Positions 33,737 through 41,395 of a DNA stretch of 64,000 nucleotides are shown piece after piece; within the stretch, counting starts at the first letter, position 1, and each line of letters begins with the position of its first letter. The stretch lies in NCBI RefSeq assembly GCF_010685995.1, contig NZ_JAAGWK010000034.1, positions 1 to 64,000 on the forward strand, written 5' to 3'. A program made the position numbers and the translations under genes. The notes beneath the pieces were generated by a model that was not told the origin of the DNA, made no database searches, and saw only the letters and a program-made list of their open reading frames with translations. This stretch comes from Goekera deserti (lineage in GTDB: Bacteria; Actinomycetota; Actinomycetes; Mycobacteriales; Geodermatophilaceae).

Positions 33737-34548
33737 CGCGCGACCCGGTCGACCAGCGGCCGGGCGCGGTCGAGGTCGGCCCGGACGTCGGACTCCCGGC
33801 CGCGTGGCCAGCGGCCGGGGTCCCGGAGCATCAGCTCGCCGATCGTCAGGCGGAACAGCAGTGCCCGGACGACCAGCTGGGCGATCTCGGGCACGTCGGC
33901 GACGTGCCCGACCAGGTCGGCGCGCGCACCGGACCACAGCACGGCGTCCACGACGACGACCGCGGCGCAGTACCCGGCAGGACGGCGGTACGGGCTGAGG
34001 TCGATGACCCCGGGGGGCAGGTGGTCGTGCCAGAGCAGGTTGTGGGCCAGGTCGCCGTGCACCAGCTGGGCGGGCGCGCGCACCGGCGTGCGGAGCTCCT
34101 GCAGCAGCTGGCGGACCGCGTGTCCGGGACCGCCCTGGACCGGGTCCTCCTCGCCCCAGGCCATCCGGTCGGCGACGCTGAACACGCTGTCGGGTGCCGG
34201 TGGCAGTGGCCGGTCGACCCGGGCCAGCGCGGCGGTGAACCGGGCGGCGGTGCGCAGCGCCTCCGGCCACGGCGTGCTGCCCCTGCGGTGCTCGCCGGGG
34301 AGTGCCGACCACGCTGTCCAGCCCTCGACCACCCGGTGCCCGGGGCTGCCCAGGGGCGTCGCGACGCGGAAGCCGTCCGGTTCGAGTGCCGCGGTCACGT
34401 CGGCGGTCCACTCGGCGGCGACCGCGGAGCCCGCCGGCTTCAGCACGGCGCCGTCGACCGCGTACGTCGTGCCCTGCCCGCCGGGGAGGCGGGTCGCCGG
34501 CCCGGTGAGTCCGAAGGCGGTGAGGACGCTGTCCGGTGGTGGCCCCAC
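33715..34548 (-). CDS. Kinase-fold protein, TIGR02569-like (aminoglycoside phosphotransferase fold)
   Basis: A 277-residue protein with the shape of the actinobacterial TIGR02569 family: VLTAFGLTGPATRLPGGQGTTYAVDGAVLKP, then LVHGDLAHNLLWHDHLPPGVIDLSPYRRP. HGDLAHNLL is the kinase-like catalytic loop (Asp then Asn) and IDLSPY the metal-binding Asp. The GTG start is the only good one; no ribosome site. Function unproven, probably phosphotransfer to a small molecule. Confidence 0.75.
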   Translation of the reverse strand: MGPPPDSVLTAFGLTGPATRLPGGQGTTYAVDGAVLKPAGSAVAAEWTADVTAALEPDGFRVATPLGSPGHRVVEGWTAWSALPGEHRRGSTPWPEALRTAARFTAALARVDRPLPPAPDSVFSVADRMAWGEEDPVQGGPGHAVRQLLQELRTPVRAPAQLVHGDLAHNLLWHDHLPPGVIDLSPYRRPAGYCAAVVVVDAVLWSGARADLVGHVADVPEIAQLVVRALLFRLTIGELMLRDPGRWPRGRESDVRADLDRARPLVDRVARQRPTGS

Positions 34549-34650
34549 GCGGCCATGGTGGCCGGCCGGGGTGGTCGCCGCAACGGGCCCGGCCGTGCGC
34601 CGCCGGGAACCCCGTTGCCGGCCGGACGGCCGCCCCGTTGACTGGCCGAC

Positions 34651-35208
34651 GTGGATCCACTCCCGGCCGGCGACCAGCCGACGCTCCGCGGCGCCGGCCT
34701 GAGACTGCGGCCCTGGCGCGACGACGACGCCGACGCGGTGGCGGCGGCCTGCCAGGACCCGGAGATCCAGCGGTGGACGACGGTGCCGGTGCCCTACCGG
34801 CACGAGGACGCCGCCTTCTTCGTCGGACCGCTGGCGCGGCAGACGTGGGCCGAGGGCGGTGCGCTGTTCGCGGTCGAGGGAGCAGGCGGGCTGCTGGGCA
34901 GCATGGGCCTGCACCACCTGGTGGACGGGCTGGGCGCGGTCGGCTACTGGACCGTGCCCGCCGCGCGTGGACGCGGCGTCACCAGCGAGGCGCTGCGGGT
35001 GCTGTCCCGGTGGCTGCTCACCGAGCGCGGCGCGGTGCGGGTGGAGCTGGTGGCGGAGCCGGCGAACACCGGGTCGTGCCGGGTGGCCGAGCGGGCCGGG
35101 TTCCGGCGGGAGGGGGTGCTGCGCTCCCGGATGCTGCTGCGGGGCGAGCGGGTCGACGTCGCGATGTACTCGCTGCTGCCGGCCGACCTGCTGCCGGGAG
35201 TGGGTTGA
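34651..35208 (+). CDS. GNAT acetyltransferase, RimJ/RimL type
   Basis: A 185-residue acetyltransferase_3 protein: LRLRPWRDDDADAVAAACQDPEIQRWTTVP at the N-terminus, YWTVPAARGRGVTSEALRVLSRWLL as the cofactor loop, and VAEPANTGSCRVAERAGFRREGVLR near the end. Ribosomal-protein or small-molecule acetylation. Divergent from the kinase-fold gene. Confidence 0.85.
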   Translation: MDPLPAGDQPTLRGAGLRLRPWRDDDADAVAAACQDPEIQRWTTVPVPYRHEDAAFFVGPLARQTWAEGGALFAVEGAGGLLGSMGLHHLVDGLGAVGYWTVPAARGRGVTSEALRVLSRWLLTERGAVRVELVAEPANTGSCRVAERAGFRREGVLRSRMLLRGERVDVAMYSLLPADLLPGVG

Positions 35209-35281
35209 CCAGGCCGCGGTGCCCCTCCCGGCCAGGGCCAGGACCGCGGCCGCGGACGCGGTCGCCGTCGGACCCCGCACA

Positions 35282-35735
35282 TCAGAACGGGACGGGTCCT
35301 GGGTCGCTGTCCGGAGCTCGCGCGGCGTCCCCGGTCCCGATACCCAGCTGGGACGGTGAGGTCGAGGCGGCGAGGCCGCTGGGCGTGGTCACGACCAGCG
35401 TCCCGTCGTCCAGGAGCTCGTAGGACCAGCCGGGCGCCTGGTGCTCGCCCCGGTGGTGGTGGACGCAGAAGCCCACGAGGTCGCGGTCGGACGTGGTCCC
35501 AGCGGGTACGGCACGTGGTGGCCCAGCGCGTCGAGGAGAGCGATCCGTGGCCGGTCGACCAGACGACCCCCACCGCTGCGCAGCAGGAGGTCGGCGACGT
35601 CGGCCCGCTGGCTCGTGCTCGTGTGGCCCAGTGCGGTGCGCGTGTCGCCTTCGAACGGACGATCGAGCAACGCCTGGACCAGCACGAACGAGGATGTCGG
35701 AGCAGGATGCCACTGTCCCCGGCATGTTGGCGCAG
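35282..35735 (-). pseudogene. Decayed HNH endonuclease-type gene fragment
   Basis: Two frames carry parts of one protein. From the 5' side, RIALLDALGHHVPYPLG reads in one frame; near 35500 the frame changes and continues DLVGFCVHHHRGEHQAPGWSYELLDDGTLVVTTPSG. The CVHHHRGEH segment followed by GWSYELLDDGTL resembles the end of actinobacterial DUF222/HNH proteins, whose HVVPY...CRxHHR..H layout it would restore after a one-base frame correction. No start codon is convincing. Either degenerate or a sequencing slip. Confidence 0.45.
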
Positions 35736-35780
35736 ACCGCTCGAGCCGACCGCCACGCCCGCTCGGGCACGCTCCAGGGC

Positions 35781-36323
35781 TCAGCCGAGCACGGCCAGCA
35801 CGCGGTCGGCGAGCTCGGCCGTCGGCAGCCGCCCGTCGAGCACGAGGGTGCCGGCCGGGACGTGTGCGCGGGCCGCGACGCACCGGTCGACCGCGGCCAG
35901 CCGGAAGGCGCGGGCGGACGCGTCGGCAGCCGCGTCGTGGGCCACGACCACCTGGGCCTGCACCCGCCGGCGCAGCTCCTCGGCGTCGACGTCGAGGAAC
36001 ACGTGCAGCAGGTGCTCCCCCGCCGCCTGCAACCGGCCGAACACGTCCTCGCGCACCACCGGGTCGACCAGCGTCATGGGCACGACCAGCGGGCGGCCGT
36101 ACTCCCGCCGCAGCCCGAGGGCGAACTCGGCCACCAGTGCGCGCCAGAGCGGGAGGTCCTGGAAGTCCCCGCTGGGTGCGCGCGGTACGGAGCGGTGGAG
36201 CACGTACCCGACGAGCTCGGGGTCGAAGGGCATCGCGTCGGGCAGCCGTCGGTGCAGCTCGTCGGCCACCGTGGTCTTCCCGGCACCGAAGGCCCCGTCG
36301 AGCCAGACGATCACGACGGCCAC
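35781..36323 (-). CDS. P-loop ATPase, TmrB-like
   Basis: About 180 residues. The Walker A DGAFGAGKTTVADELHRR follows directly on the N-terminal strand, and FDPELVGYVLHR plus a C-terminal lid region fit the tunicamycin-resistance protein TmrB and related kinase-like ATPases. Start at GTG 36323 or 36314; neither has a clear ribosome site. Whether it confers any resistance is not shown by sequence. Confidence 0.7.
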   Translation of the reverse strand: MAVVIVWLDGAFGAGKTTVADELHRRLPDAMPFDPELVGYVLHRSVPRAPSGDFQDLPLWRALVAEFALGLRREYGRPLVVPMTLVDPVVREDVFGRLQAAGEHLLHVFLDVDAEELRRRVQAQVVVAHDAAADASARAFRLAAVDRCVAARAHVPAGTLVLDGRLPTAELADRVLAVLG

Positions 36324-36485
36324 CCGGACACGGTGAGCCTCCTGACCGGGGTGGCCTGTCGTCGGAGCCACGCTGCGCGCATCCCGCCAGCCTGCCCCAC
36401 CCACCCGGCGGCGGGCGAGGGCCCTCCGCGCCCGAGGTCCACACGGCGTGGCACGCGGAGCTGTCGCCGGAGCGACGAGGCGACA

Positions 36486-36509
36486 TGTCGACACGGGCAT
36501 GTGTCGACA
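36486..36509. promoter_or_regulatory. Inverted repeat in divergent gap
   Basis: TGTCGACAC (36486-36494) and GTGTCGACA (36501-36509) form a perfect 9-bp inverted repeat with a 6-bp spacer. Each arm contains the palindrome TGTCGACA. It lies 116 bases before the MFS gene and 163 bases before the TmrB-like gene, in a 301-bp gap with no other feature. Probably a dimeric regulator site. Confidence 0.45.
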
Positions 36510-36624
36510 GGTCAGGCGCGACCCGGACGGGTCGGGTCACCGGCGCCCTCCCCGTCCCCTCGCCCGCGGCGGTTGCCCGCATCGACCGGCACACTGCCCC
36601 CACACCCGCCGTGGAGGGAGCCGC

Positions 36625-37911
36625 ATGACCGGGACGAGCGCATCGACGGCAGCACCGAGGGGCCAGCTGCCATCGGACTTCTGGCGGCTGTGGTCGGCCG
36701 GTGTGGTGTCCCGGCTGGGCAGTGGCCTCGTCGGCGCCGCGATGCCACTGCTCGCCGCGCAGCTCACCCGGGACCCCCGGCAGGTCGCGCTGGTCAGCGT
36801 CTTCTCCGGGCTGCCGTGGGTGCTGCTGGCCCTGCACAGCGGAGCGCTCGCCGACCGCTGGGACAGGCGCCGCACCATGTGGCTCTGCGACGTCGCCGCC
36901 GCGGTCGTCCAGCTGGTCCTGGCCGTGGTCGTGATCGCCGGCGGCGCACGGATCTGGACGCTGTGCCTGACCGCCTTCGTGGCCACCTCCCTGCTCACCC
37001 TGTTCGACAGCGCCTCGCAGGCGGCGCTGCCCTCGGTCGTCCCGGCACCACTGCTGGGCCGGGCCAACAGCCGGGTGTACGCCGGCACCGTGCTGGCCGG
37101 GATGTTCGTCGGTCCACCCCTGGGCAGCTGGCTGTTCAGCGTGGCCGACGGACTGCCGTTCCTGCTCAACGCCGCGTCCTTCCTGGGCTCGGCGGCGCTG
37201 CTGGCCACCATCGGCACCCGCATCGCCGGCCGCGCCGCGGGCGCGTCCCGCACCCGGCTGACCGCCGACATCGGCGAGGGTCTGCGCTGGCTGTGGTCGC
37301 ACCGGCAGCTGCGCTGGCTGGTCGTCCTGCTGGCCTGCTGGAACCTGATCGAGAACGCCTACCTCGGCATCCTGGTGCTGTACGCCCTGGAGGTGCTCGA
37401 CGTGGGCGCGTCGGCCTACGGGGTGCTGCTCACCGGGGTGGGTGCCGGCGGGCTCCTCGGCGCCGCCGCCGCACCGTGGCTGAGTCGCCGACTCGGGGAC
37501 GGCGTGGTGATCGCCGGCACCGTGGCGCTGACCGTGGTGGGCACGGCGGGCCTGGCGCTGACCCGGCACCTGGCGGCCGCCGTGGGCTTCCTCGCGGTGA
37601 TCGGTGCGGCCGCCTTCGCCTTCAACGTGGTCACCGTGACCTACCGGCAGTCGGTGGTGCCCGGCGCACTGCAGGGCCGGGTGAGCAGCGCCTACCGTTT
37701 CGCCACCTGGGGGATCACCCCGCTGGGTGCCGCGCTCGGCGGGCTGGCCGCGCACACGGTCGGCGTCGTCGGGGTCCTCGCCGGCGCAGCGGTCGCCCTG
37801 GCAGTGGTGGGGCTCGCCGTCCTGCCGCAGCTGAGCAACGCGCGACTGCGGCAGCACGCCGCCCCGGCAGCAACCCCACCGGACCGGGACACCATCCAGA
37901 CCTCACGGTGA
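36625..37911 (+). CDS. MFS transporter (MFS_3/enterobactin-exporter type)
   Basis: A 428-residue transporter with about 12 membrane helices: LPSDFWRLWSAGVVSRLGSGLVGAAMPLLAAQLTRD opens it, ALADRWDRRRTMWLCD is the conserved loop 2-3 motif, and VPGALQGRVSSAYRFATWGITPLGAALGG lies in the C-terminal half. ATG 36625 has TGGAGGG upstream. Substrate unknown; exporters of this type carry drugs or siderophores. Confidence 0.83.
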   Translation: MTGTSASTAAPRGQLPSDFWRLWSAGVVSRLGSGLVGAAMPLLAAQLTRDPRQVALVSVFSGLPWVLLALHSGALADRWDRRRTMWLCDVAAAVVQLVLAVVVIAGGARIWTLCLTAFVATSLLTLFDSASQAALPSVVPAPLLGRANSRVYAGTVLAGMFVGPPLGSWLFSVADGLPFLLNAASFLGSAALLATIGTRIAGRAAGASRTRLTADIGEGLRWLWSHRQLRWLVVLLACWNLIENAYLGILVLYALEVLDVGASAYGVLLTGVGAGGLLGAAAAPWLSRRLGDGVVIAGTVALTVVGTAGLALTRHLAAAVGFLAVIGAAAFAFNVVTVTYRQSVVPGALQGRVSSAYRFATWGITPLGAALGGLAAHTVGVVGVLAGAAVALAVVGLAVLPQLSNARLRQHAAPAATPPDRDTIQTSR

Positions 37912-37918
37912 GCCCGCG

Positions 37919-38493
37919 GTGAGCCCGCGGTGGAGCCACAGTGACCCCCGGGAGGAGCTGCCCGGCCGGTACCTCCTCGACGCCTGTCGCCTGGGTGGCC
38001 CGCACCTGCCGGTGCAGCAGCTCTGCGACGAGCTGCGGGACCGGCTGGCGCCGCCCCTGCACCGACGACGTCGCGCGGCGTGCCCGCCCCGCCCCGGCGG
38101 CCCGGCGGGGCGTGGCGACCGGCCGGGACGACGTCGTCCACGTGCACCACGGCGCGCCGCCATCCGGCAGCGCCTGGACAGCCACCCCCGGACCCGTCGG
38201 CGGACTCCGCCGCCGGCGACGCGCTCCTGCTGGCCGTCGAGGAGCTCACCTCCGACGCGCTGCGCCACGGGGGGCCGCCGGTGCGCACCAGCATCACCGT
38301 CACCGACTGGCTGCTCGACGTCAGCGGCGGGGCCGGCGACCAGCCCCCGGCCCGGGCCGGGGGCCGGGAACCGGCCCTCGGTGGGCTCGGCCTGCAGCTC
38401 ACCGCGGCGCTGGCCACCGCGCACAGCTGGATGACCAGCGGCACCCGCGAGCACGTGTGGGCCCGGGTGCCGTTCCACGGCGACGACGACTGA
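37919..38493 (+). pseudogene. Frame-broken anti-sigma-type HATPase gene
   Basis: Coding character moves through three frames. Frame one: EELPGRYLLDACRLGGPHLPVQQLCDELRDRLAPP. Frame two from about 38065: DDVVHVHHGAPPSGSAWTATPG. Frame three from about 38190: GDALLLAVEELTSDALRHGGPPV, then GLGLQLTAALATAHSW. The last part is a HATPase_c_2 domain (N-box like EELTSDALRHG) of RsbW/SpoIIAB-type proteins. Third-position GC is high in each segment in its own frame. Two +1 shifts would be needed, so it is decayed or mis-sequenced. Confidence 0.45.
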
Positions 38494-38566
38494 GCCACCT
38501 CGCCCGAAGGGGTGCCCTCCCACCCGGCCCGCTCAACTGCGCTGCCCGGGCGCCGACACCACCAGG

Positions 38567-39790
38567 GTGACCCTGCACGACGTGGCGAGGACCGGTGGTG
38601 GCGGCAGTGACCCGCTCCCCCGGGTGCTCGACGTGCCGTCGAGCACCTCGCCACCGGTCCCGGTCCGCCGCCACGGCTGGCGGGACGACCTGGGCAGCGA
38701 GGCCCTCTACGAGCTGGACCGCCGCGGCGCCAGCGGGGTGCTCGTCTACCTGTTCTGCTGGCTCGGCATCGCGGTCAGCTTCGACCTGTTCGACCAGACA
38801 CCGGCGCTGGCCTGGAGTGCGACGGCGGTCATGGTGGCCATCGCCTCCGTGCGGCTGGTCGTGCACCTGTCCTTCCCGGCCATGATCGCCCGCGACCCGG
38901 TGCGGGCCCGCCAGGCACACGCGGTGATGCCGCTGCTCAACGGCCTCACCCTGAGCGTGGTGACCTCCTTCGCACTGCGGTGGGAGCCGGCGGCGGCTGC
39001 GCACGCCGCCCTGGTGCTGGTGGCCGGCATCGTCTGCGCCACCGCCACCATGGTGTTCGCGATCGACCCGGTGATCCGGCTGGGCATGCCGCTGACCGTG
39101 CTGGGGCCGTACACGCTGGTCCTGGTGGTCGGCCTGCACGCCGCGGACCTGCTGATGACGCTGCTCATCCTGGTCTTCGCCGTGTACGTGCTGCGGGCCT
39201 CCGAGCACGTCTACCGGGACTACTGGACCAGCCAGTCCCGCGGGGCCGAGCTCAGCGACCGGGCCGCCCAGCTGCAGCAGCTCAGCGAGACCGACGCGCT
39301 CACCGGCGTCGCCAACCGGCTGCACGTCGACCGGCAGCTGCACGAGGAGTGGGCCCGCACCCGGCGCGACGGCGACCAGCTGTCCCTGCTGCTGGTCGAC
39401 GTCGACCACTTCAAGTCCGTCAACGACCGGTACGGCCACCCCGCCGGCGACCTGTGCCTGCGGGAGATCGCCGCCGCCCTGGTCGGCAGCGCCCAGCGCA
39501 CCTCGGACCTGGTGGCCCGCTGGGGCGGCGAGGAGTTCCTCGTCCTGCTCCCGGACACCGGCCCGGACGACGCCCACGTCGTCGCCGAGCGGATGCGGCA
39601 GGCCGTCGCCGCCCTGCGGCCGCTGGTCGGCAGCACCGAGCTGCGGGTGAACTGCAGCATCGGCGTGGTCAGCGTCAGCGGCAGCTGGATGGCCGCACAC
39701 GGCCCGGCCGCCGCCGTCGCGCTCGCCGACGACGCCCTCTACACCGCCAAGCGGGACGGCCGGGACCGGATCTCGGTCGCCGTCACCTGA
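38567..39790 (+). CDS. Membrane-bound GGDEF diguanylate cyclase
   Basis: A 407-residue protein. An N-terminal cytoplasmic part is followed by five or six hydrophobic segments (about residues 58-200), a short coiled linker, then a GGDEF domain starting TDALTGVANRLH. LLVDVDHFKSVNDRYGH and WGGEEFLVLLPDTG show an intact active site, so it should synthesise c-di-GMP in response to a membrane signal. No canonical RxxD allosteric site was noticed. The GTG has a weak AGGG upstream. Confidence 0.83.
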   Translation: MTLHDVARTGGGGSDPLPRVLDVPSSTSPPVPVRRHGWRDDLGSEALYELDRRGASGVLVYLFCWLGIAVSFDLFDQTPALAWSATAVMVAIASVRLVVHLSFPAMIARDPVRARQAHAVMPLLNGLTLSVVTSFALRWEPAAAAHAALVLVAGIVCATATMVFAIDPVIRLGMPLTVLGPYTLVLVVGLHAADLLMTLLILVFAVYVLRASEHVYRDYWTSQSRGAELSDRAAQLQQLSETDALTGVANRLHVDRQLHEEWARTRRDGDQLSLLLVDVDHFKSVNDRYGHPAGDLCLREIAAALVGSAQRTSDLVARWGGEEFLVLLPDTGPDDAHVVAERMRQAVAALRPLVGSTELRVNCSIGVVSVSGSWMAAHGPAAAVALADDALYTAKRDGRDRISVAVT

Positions 39791-39807
39791 CCGCTGCGAG
39801 CTCCCGA

Positions 39808-39842
39808 CTGCTCACCGGGGCAGGCAGCTCATCCCCTGCTCG
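39808..39842 (-). repeat. Duplicated 3' end of the adjacent aldo/keto reductase gene
   Basis: These 35 bases copy 39863-39897, the last codons of the neighbouring gene, offset by 55 bp. Over the 31 bases from the stop triplet 27 match. Read on the minus strand the copy gives EQGMSCLPR and a stop, against EQGMSSLHR and a stop in the gene. Confidence 0.6.
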
Positions 39843-39866
39843 TGACGGCCGCGGTCAGCTGGCTGC

Positions 39867-40859
39867 TCAGCGGTGCAGGGAGCTCATGCCCTGCTCGTTG
39901 TAGCGGTCGCCGGCCGCGACGCCGACCGGGGCGGCCTCCTCCAGCGCGGCCAGGTCCGCCGGGGTCAGCTCGACGTCCAGGGCCGCCACGTTCTCCTCCA
40001 GGTTGGCCGTCCGCCGGGTGCCCGGGATCGGCACCACGTCCGGCCCCTGGGCCAGCACCCAGGCCAGTGCGAGCTGGCTGGGCGTGACGCCCTTGCCCTC
40101 GGCGATGGCCACCACGCGGTCCAGCACGTCCAGGTTCCGCCCGAAGTCCTCCCCCTGGAAGCGCGGAGAGGAGCGGCGCCAGTCGTCCGGTGCGAAGTCC
40201 TCGACCGAGCGGATCCGCCCGGACAGGAACCCGCGGCCCAGCGGCGAGTACGGCACGAACCCGATGCCGAGCTCGCGCACCGTGGCCAGCACGCCGTTGT
40301 CCTCGACGTCCCGGGTGAACAGCGAGTACTCGGTCTGGACGGCGCTCAGCGGGTGCGCGGAGTGCGCCCGCCGGATCGTCGCCGCCGACGCCTCGCTGAT
40401 CCCGACGTACCGGAGCTTGCCCTCGGCGACCAGCTCCCCCAGCGCCCCGAACGTCTCCTCGGTGGGCACGGCCGGGTCGACCCGGTGCTGGTAGTACAGG
40501 TCGATCACGTCGACGCCGAGCCGCTGCAGCGAGCCGTCCACCGAGCGGCGCACGTACTCCGGGCTGCCGTTCTGCCGGCCGGTGCGGGTGCCGTCCTCGC
40601 CGAGCTCGTTGCCGAACTTGGTGGCCAGCTGCACCTCCCCGCGGCGCGCGGCGACGGCGGCGCCGACCAGCCGCTCGTTGGTGAACGGGCCGTAGACGTC
40701 GGCGGTGTCCAGGAACGTGACACCCAGGTCGAGGGCGCGGTGCAGGGTGGCGGTGGACTCGGCGTCGTCGAAGGCGCCGTAGAACTGGCTCATCCCCATG
40801 CAGCCCAGCCCCTGCGCCGACACGGTGAGTCCCTGGCTGCCCAGTGTGCGTGTGTGCAT
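39867..40859 (-). CDS. Aldo/keto reductase (AKR13-like)
   Basis: A 330-residue NADPH-dependent reductase. [28 protein letters not shown] and [16 protein letters not shown] open it; the tetrad is Asp51, Tyr56, Lys81 and His125 (YYQHRVDP). [19 protein letters not shown] binds the cofactor. These motifs fit the YhdN/AKR13 group that reduces aldehydes and quinones. ATG 40859 is chosen because the family starts there; the 22-residue upstream extension is Arg/Cys-rich and unsupported. Divergent from the deazaflavin-type reductase. Confidence 0.86.
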   Translation of the reverse strand: MHTRTLGSQGLTVSAQGLGCMGMSQFYGAFDDAESTATLHRALDLGVTFLDTADVYGPFTNERLVGAAVAARRGEVQLATKFGNELGEDGTRTGRQNGSPEYVRRSVDGSLQRLGVDVIDLYYQHRVDPAVPTEETFGALGELVAEGKLRYVGISEASAATIRRAHSAHPLSAVQTEYSLFTRDVEDNGVLATVRELGIGFVPYSPLGRGFLSGRIRSVEDFAPDDWRRSSPRFQGEDFGRNLDVLDRVVAIAEGKGVTPSQLALAWVLAQGPDVVPIPGTRRTANLEENVAALDVELTPADLAALEEAAPVGVAAGDRYNEQGMSSLHR

Positions 40860-40917
40860 GCCACCCACCCTGCCCTGCCCAGCACACCGGCACGCACGGC
40901 GGGCGCACACTCGGCGG

Positions 40918-41385
40918 GTGGACACCGCAGGCGCCTACCAGCCGAGCCCGGTCGCGTGGGTGCGCGAGGAGGTGGAGCTCATCGAGCGCACCGGCGTCGC
41001 CGTCGGCGGGCGCCGGGTGGTGCTGCTCGGCACGGTGGGCGCCCGCAGCGGCGCGCTGCGCAAGACCCCGCTCATGCGGGTGGAGCTCGGCGGGGTGTAC
41101 GCCGCGGTCGCCTCGATGGCCGGCGCCCAGCGGCACCCGGCCTGGTACGCCAACGTCCTCGCCCACCCGGTGGTGCAGCTGCGCGACGGGGACGAGGTGT
41201 CCGAGCGGGTCGCCCGCGAGGTCACCGGTGCCGAACGGGCCCGCTGGTGGTCGCTGGCCTGCACCGTGTTCCCGTCCTACGTCACCTACCAGAGCCGCAC
41301 CCGCCGCCGCATCCCCGTGCTCCTGCTGGAGCGCCCTGCCGGGGGCCGGGAACGCCCTGCCGGGGGCCCGGGCACGGCGCCGTAG
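40918..41385 (+). CDS. F420-dependent nitroreductase-family (DDN-like) oxidoreductase
   Basis: A 155-residue split-barrel protein of the deazaflavin-dependent nitroreductase family. [58 protein letters not shown] is nearly all of the diagnostic core, with RHPAWYxNL and the Lys-Thr-Pro loop that binds F420 phosphate. It reduces quinones or nitro compounds with F420H2 in mycobacteria. The GTG start is 58 bases from the divergent aldo/keto reductase. Confidence 0.83.
   Translation: MDTAGAYQPSPVAWVREEVELIERTGVAVGGRRVVLLGTVGARSGALRKTPLMRVELGGVYAAVASMAGAQRHPAWYANVLAHPVVQLRDGDEVSERVAREVTGAERARWWSLACTVFPSYVTYQSRTRRRIPVLLLERPAGGRERPAGGPGTAP
41332..41368 (+). repeat. 16-bp direct repeat at gene end
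   Basis: CGCCCTGCCGGGGGCC occurs at 41332-41347 and 41353-41368, spaced 5 bp, and encodes a repeated Pro-Ala-Gly-Gly tail of the DDN-like protein just before the RNase J promoter. Confidence 0.6.
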
Positions 41386-41388
41386 ATT
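41383..41388 (+). promoter_or_regulatory. -10 box TAGATT of leaderless rnj
   Basis: TAGATT fits TANNNT and ends seven bases before the rnj ATG, with only GC around it. No ribosome site. This is the spacing for a transcript starting at the initiation codon. The hexamer overlaps the stop of the previous gene. Confidence 0.55.
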
Positions 41389-41395
41389 CGGGGGC

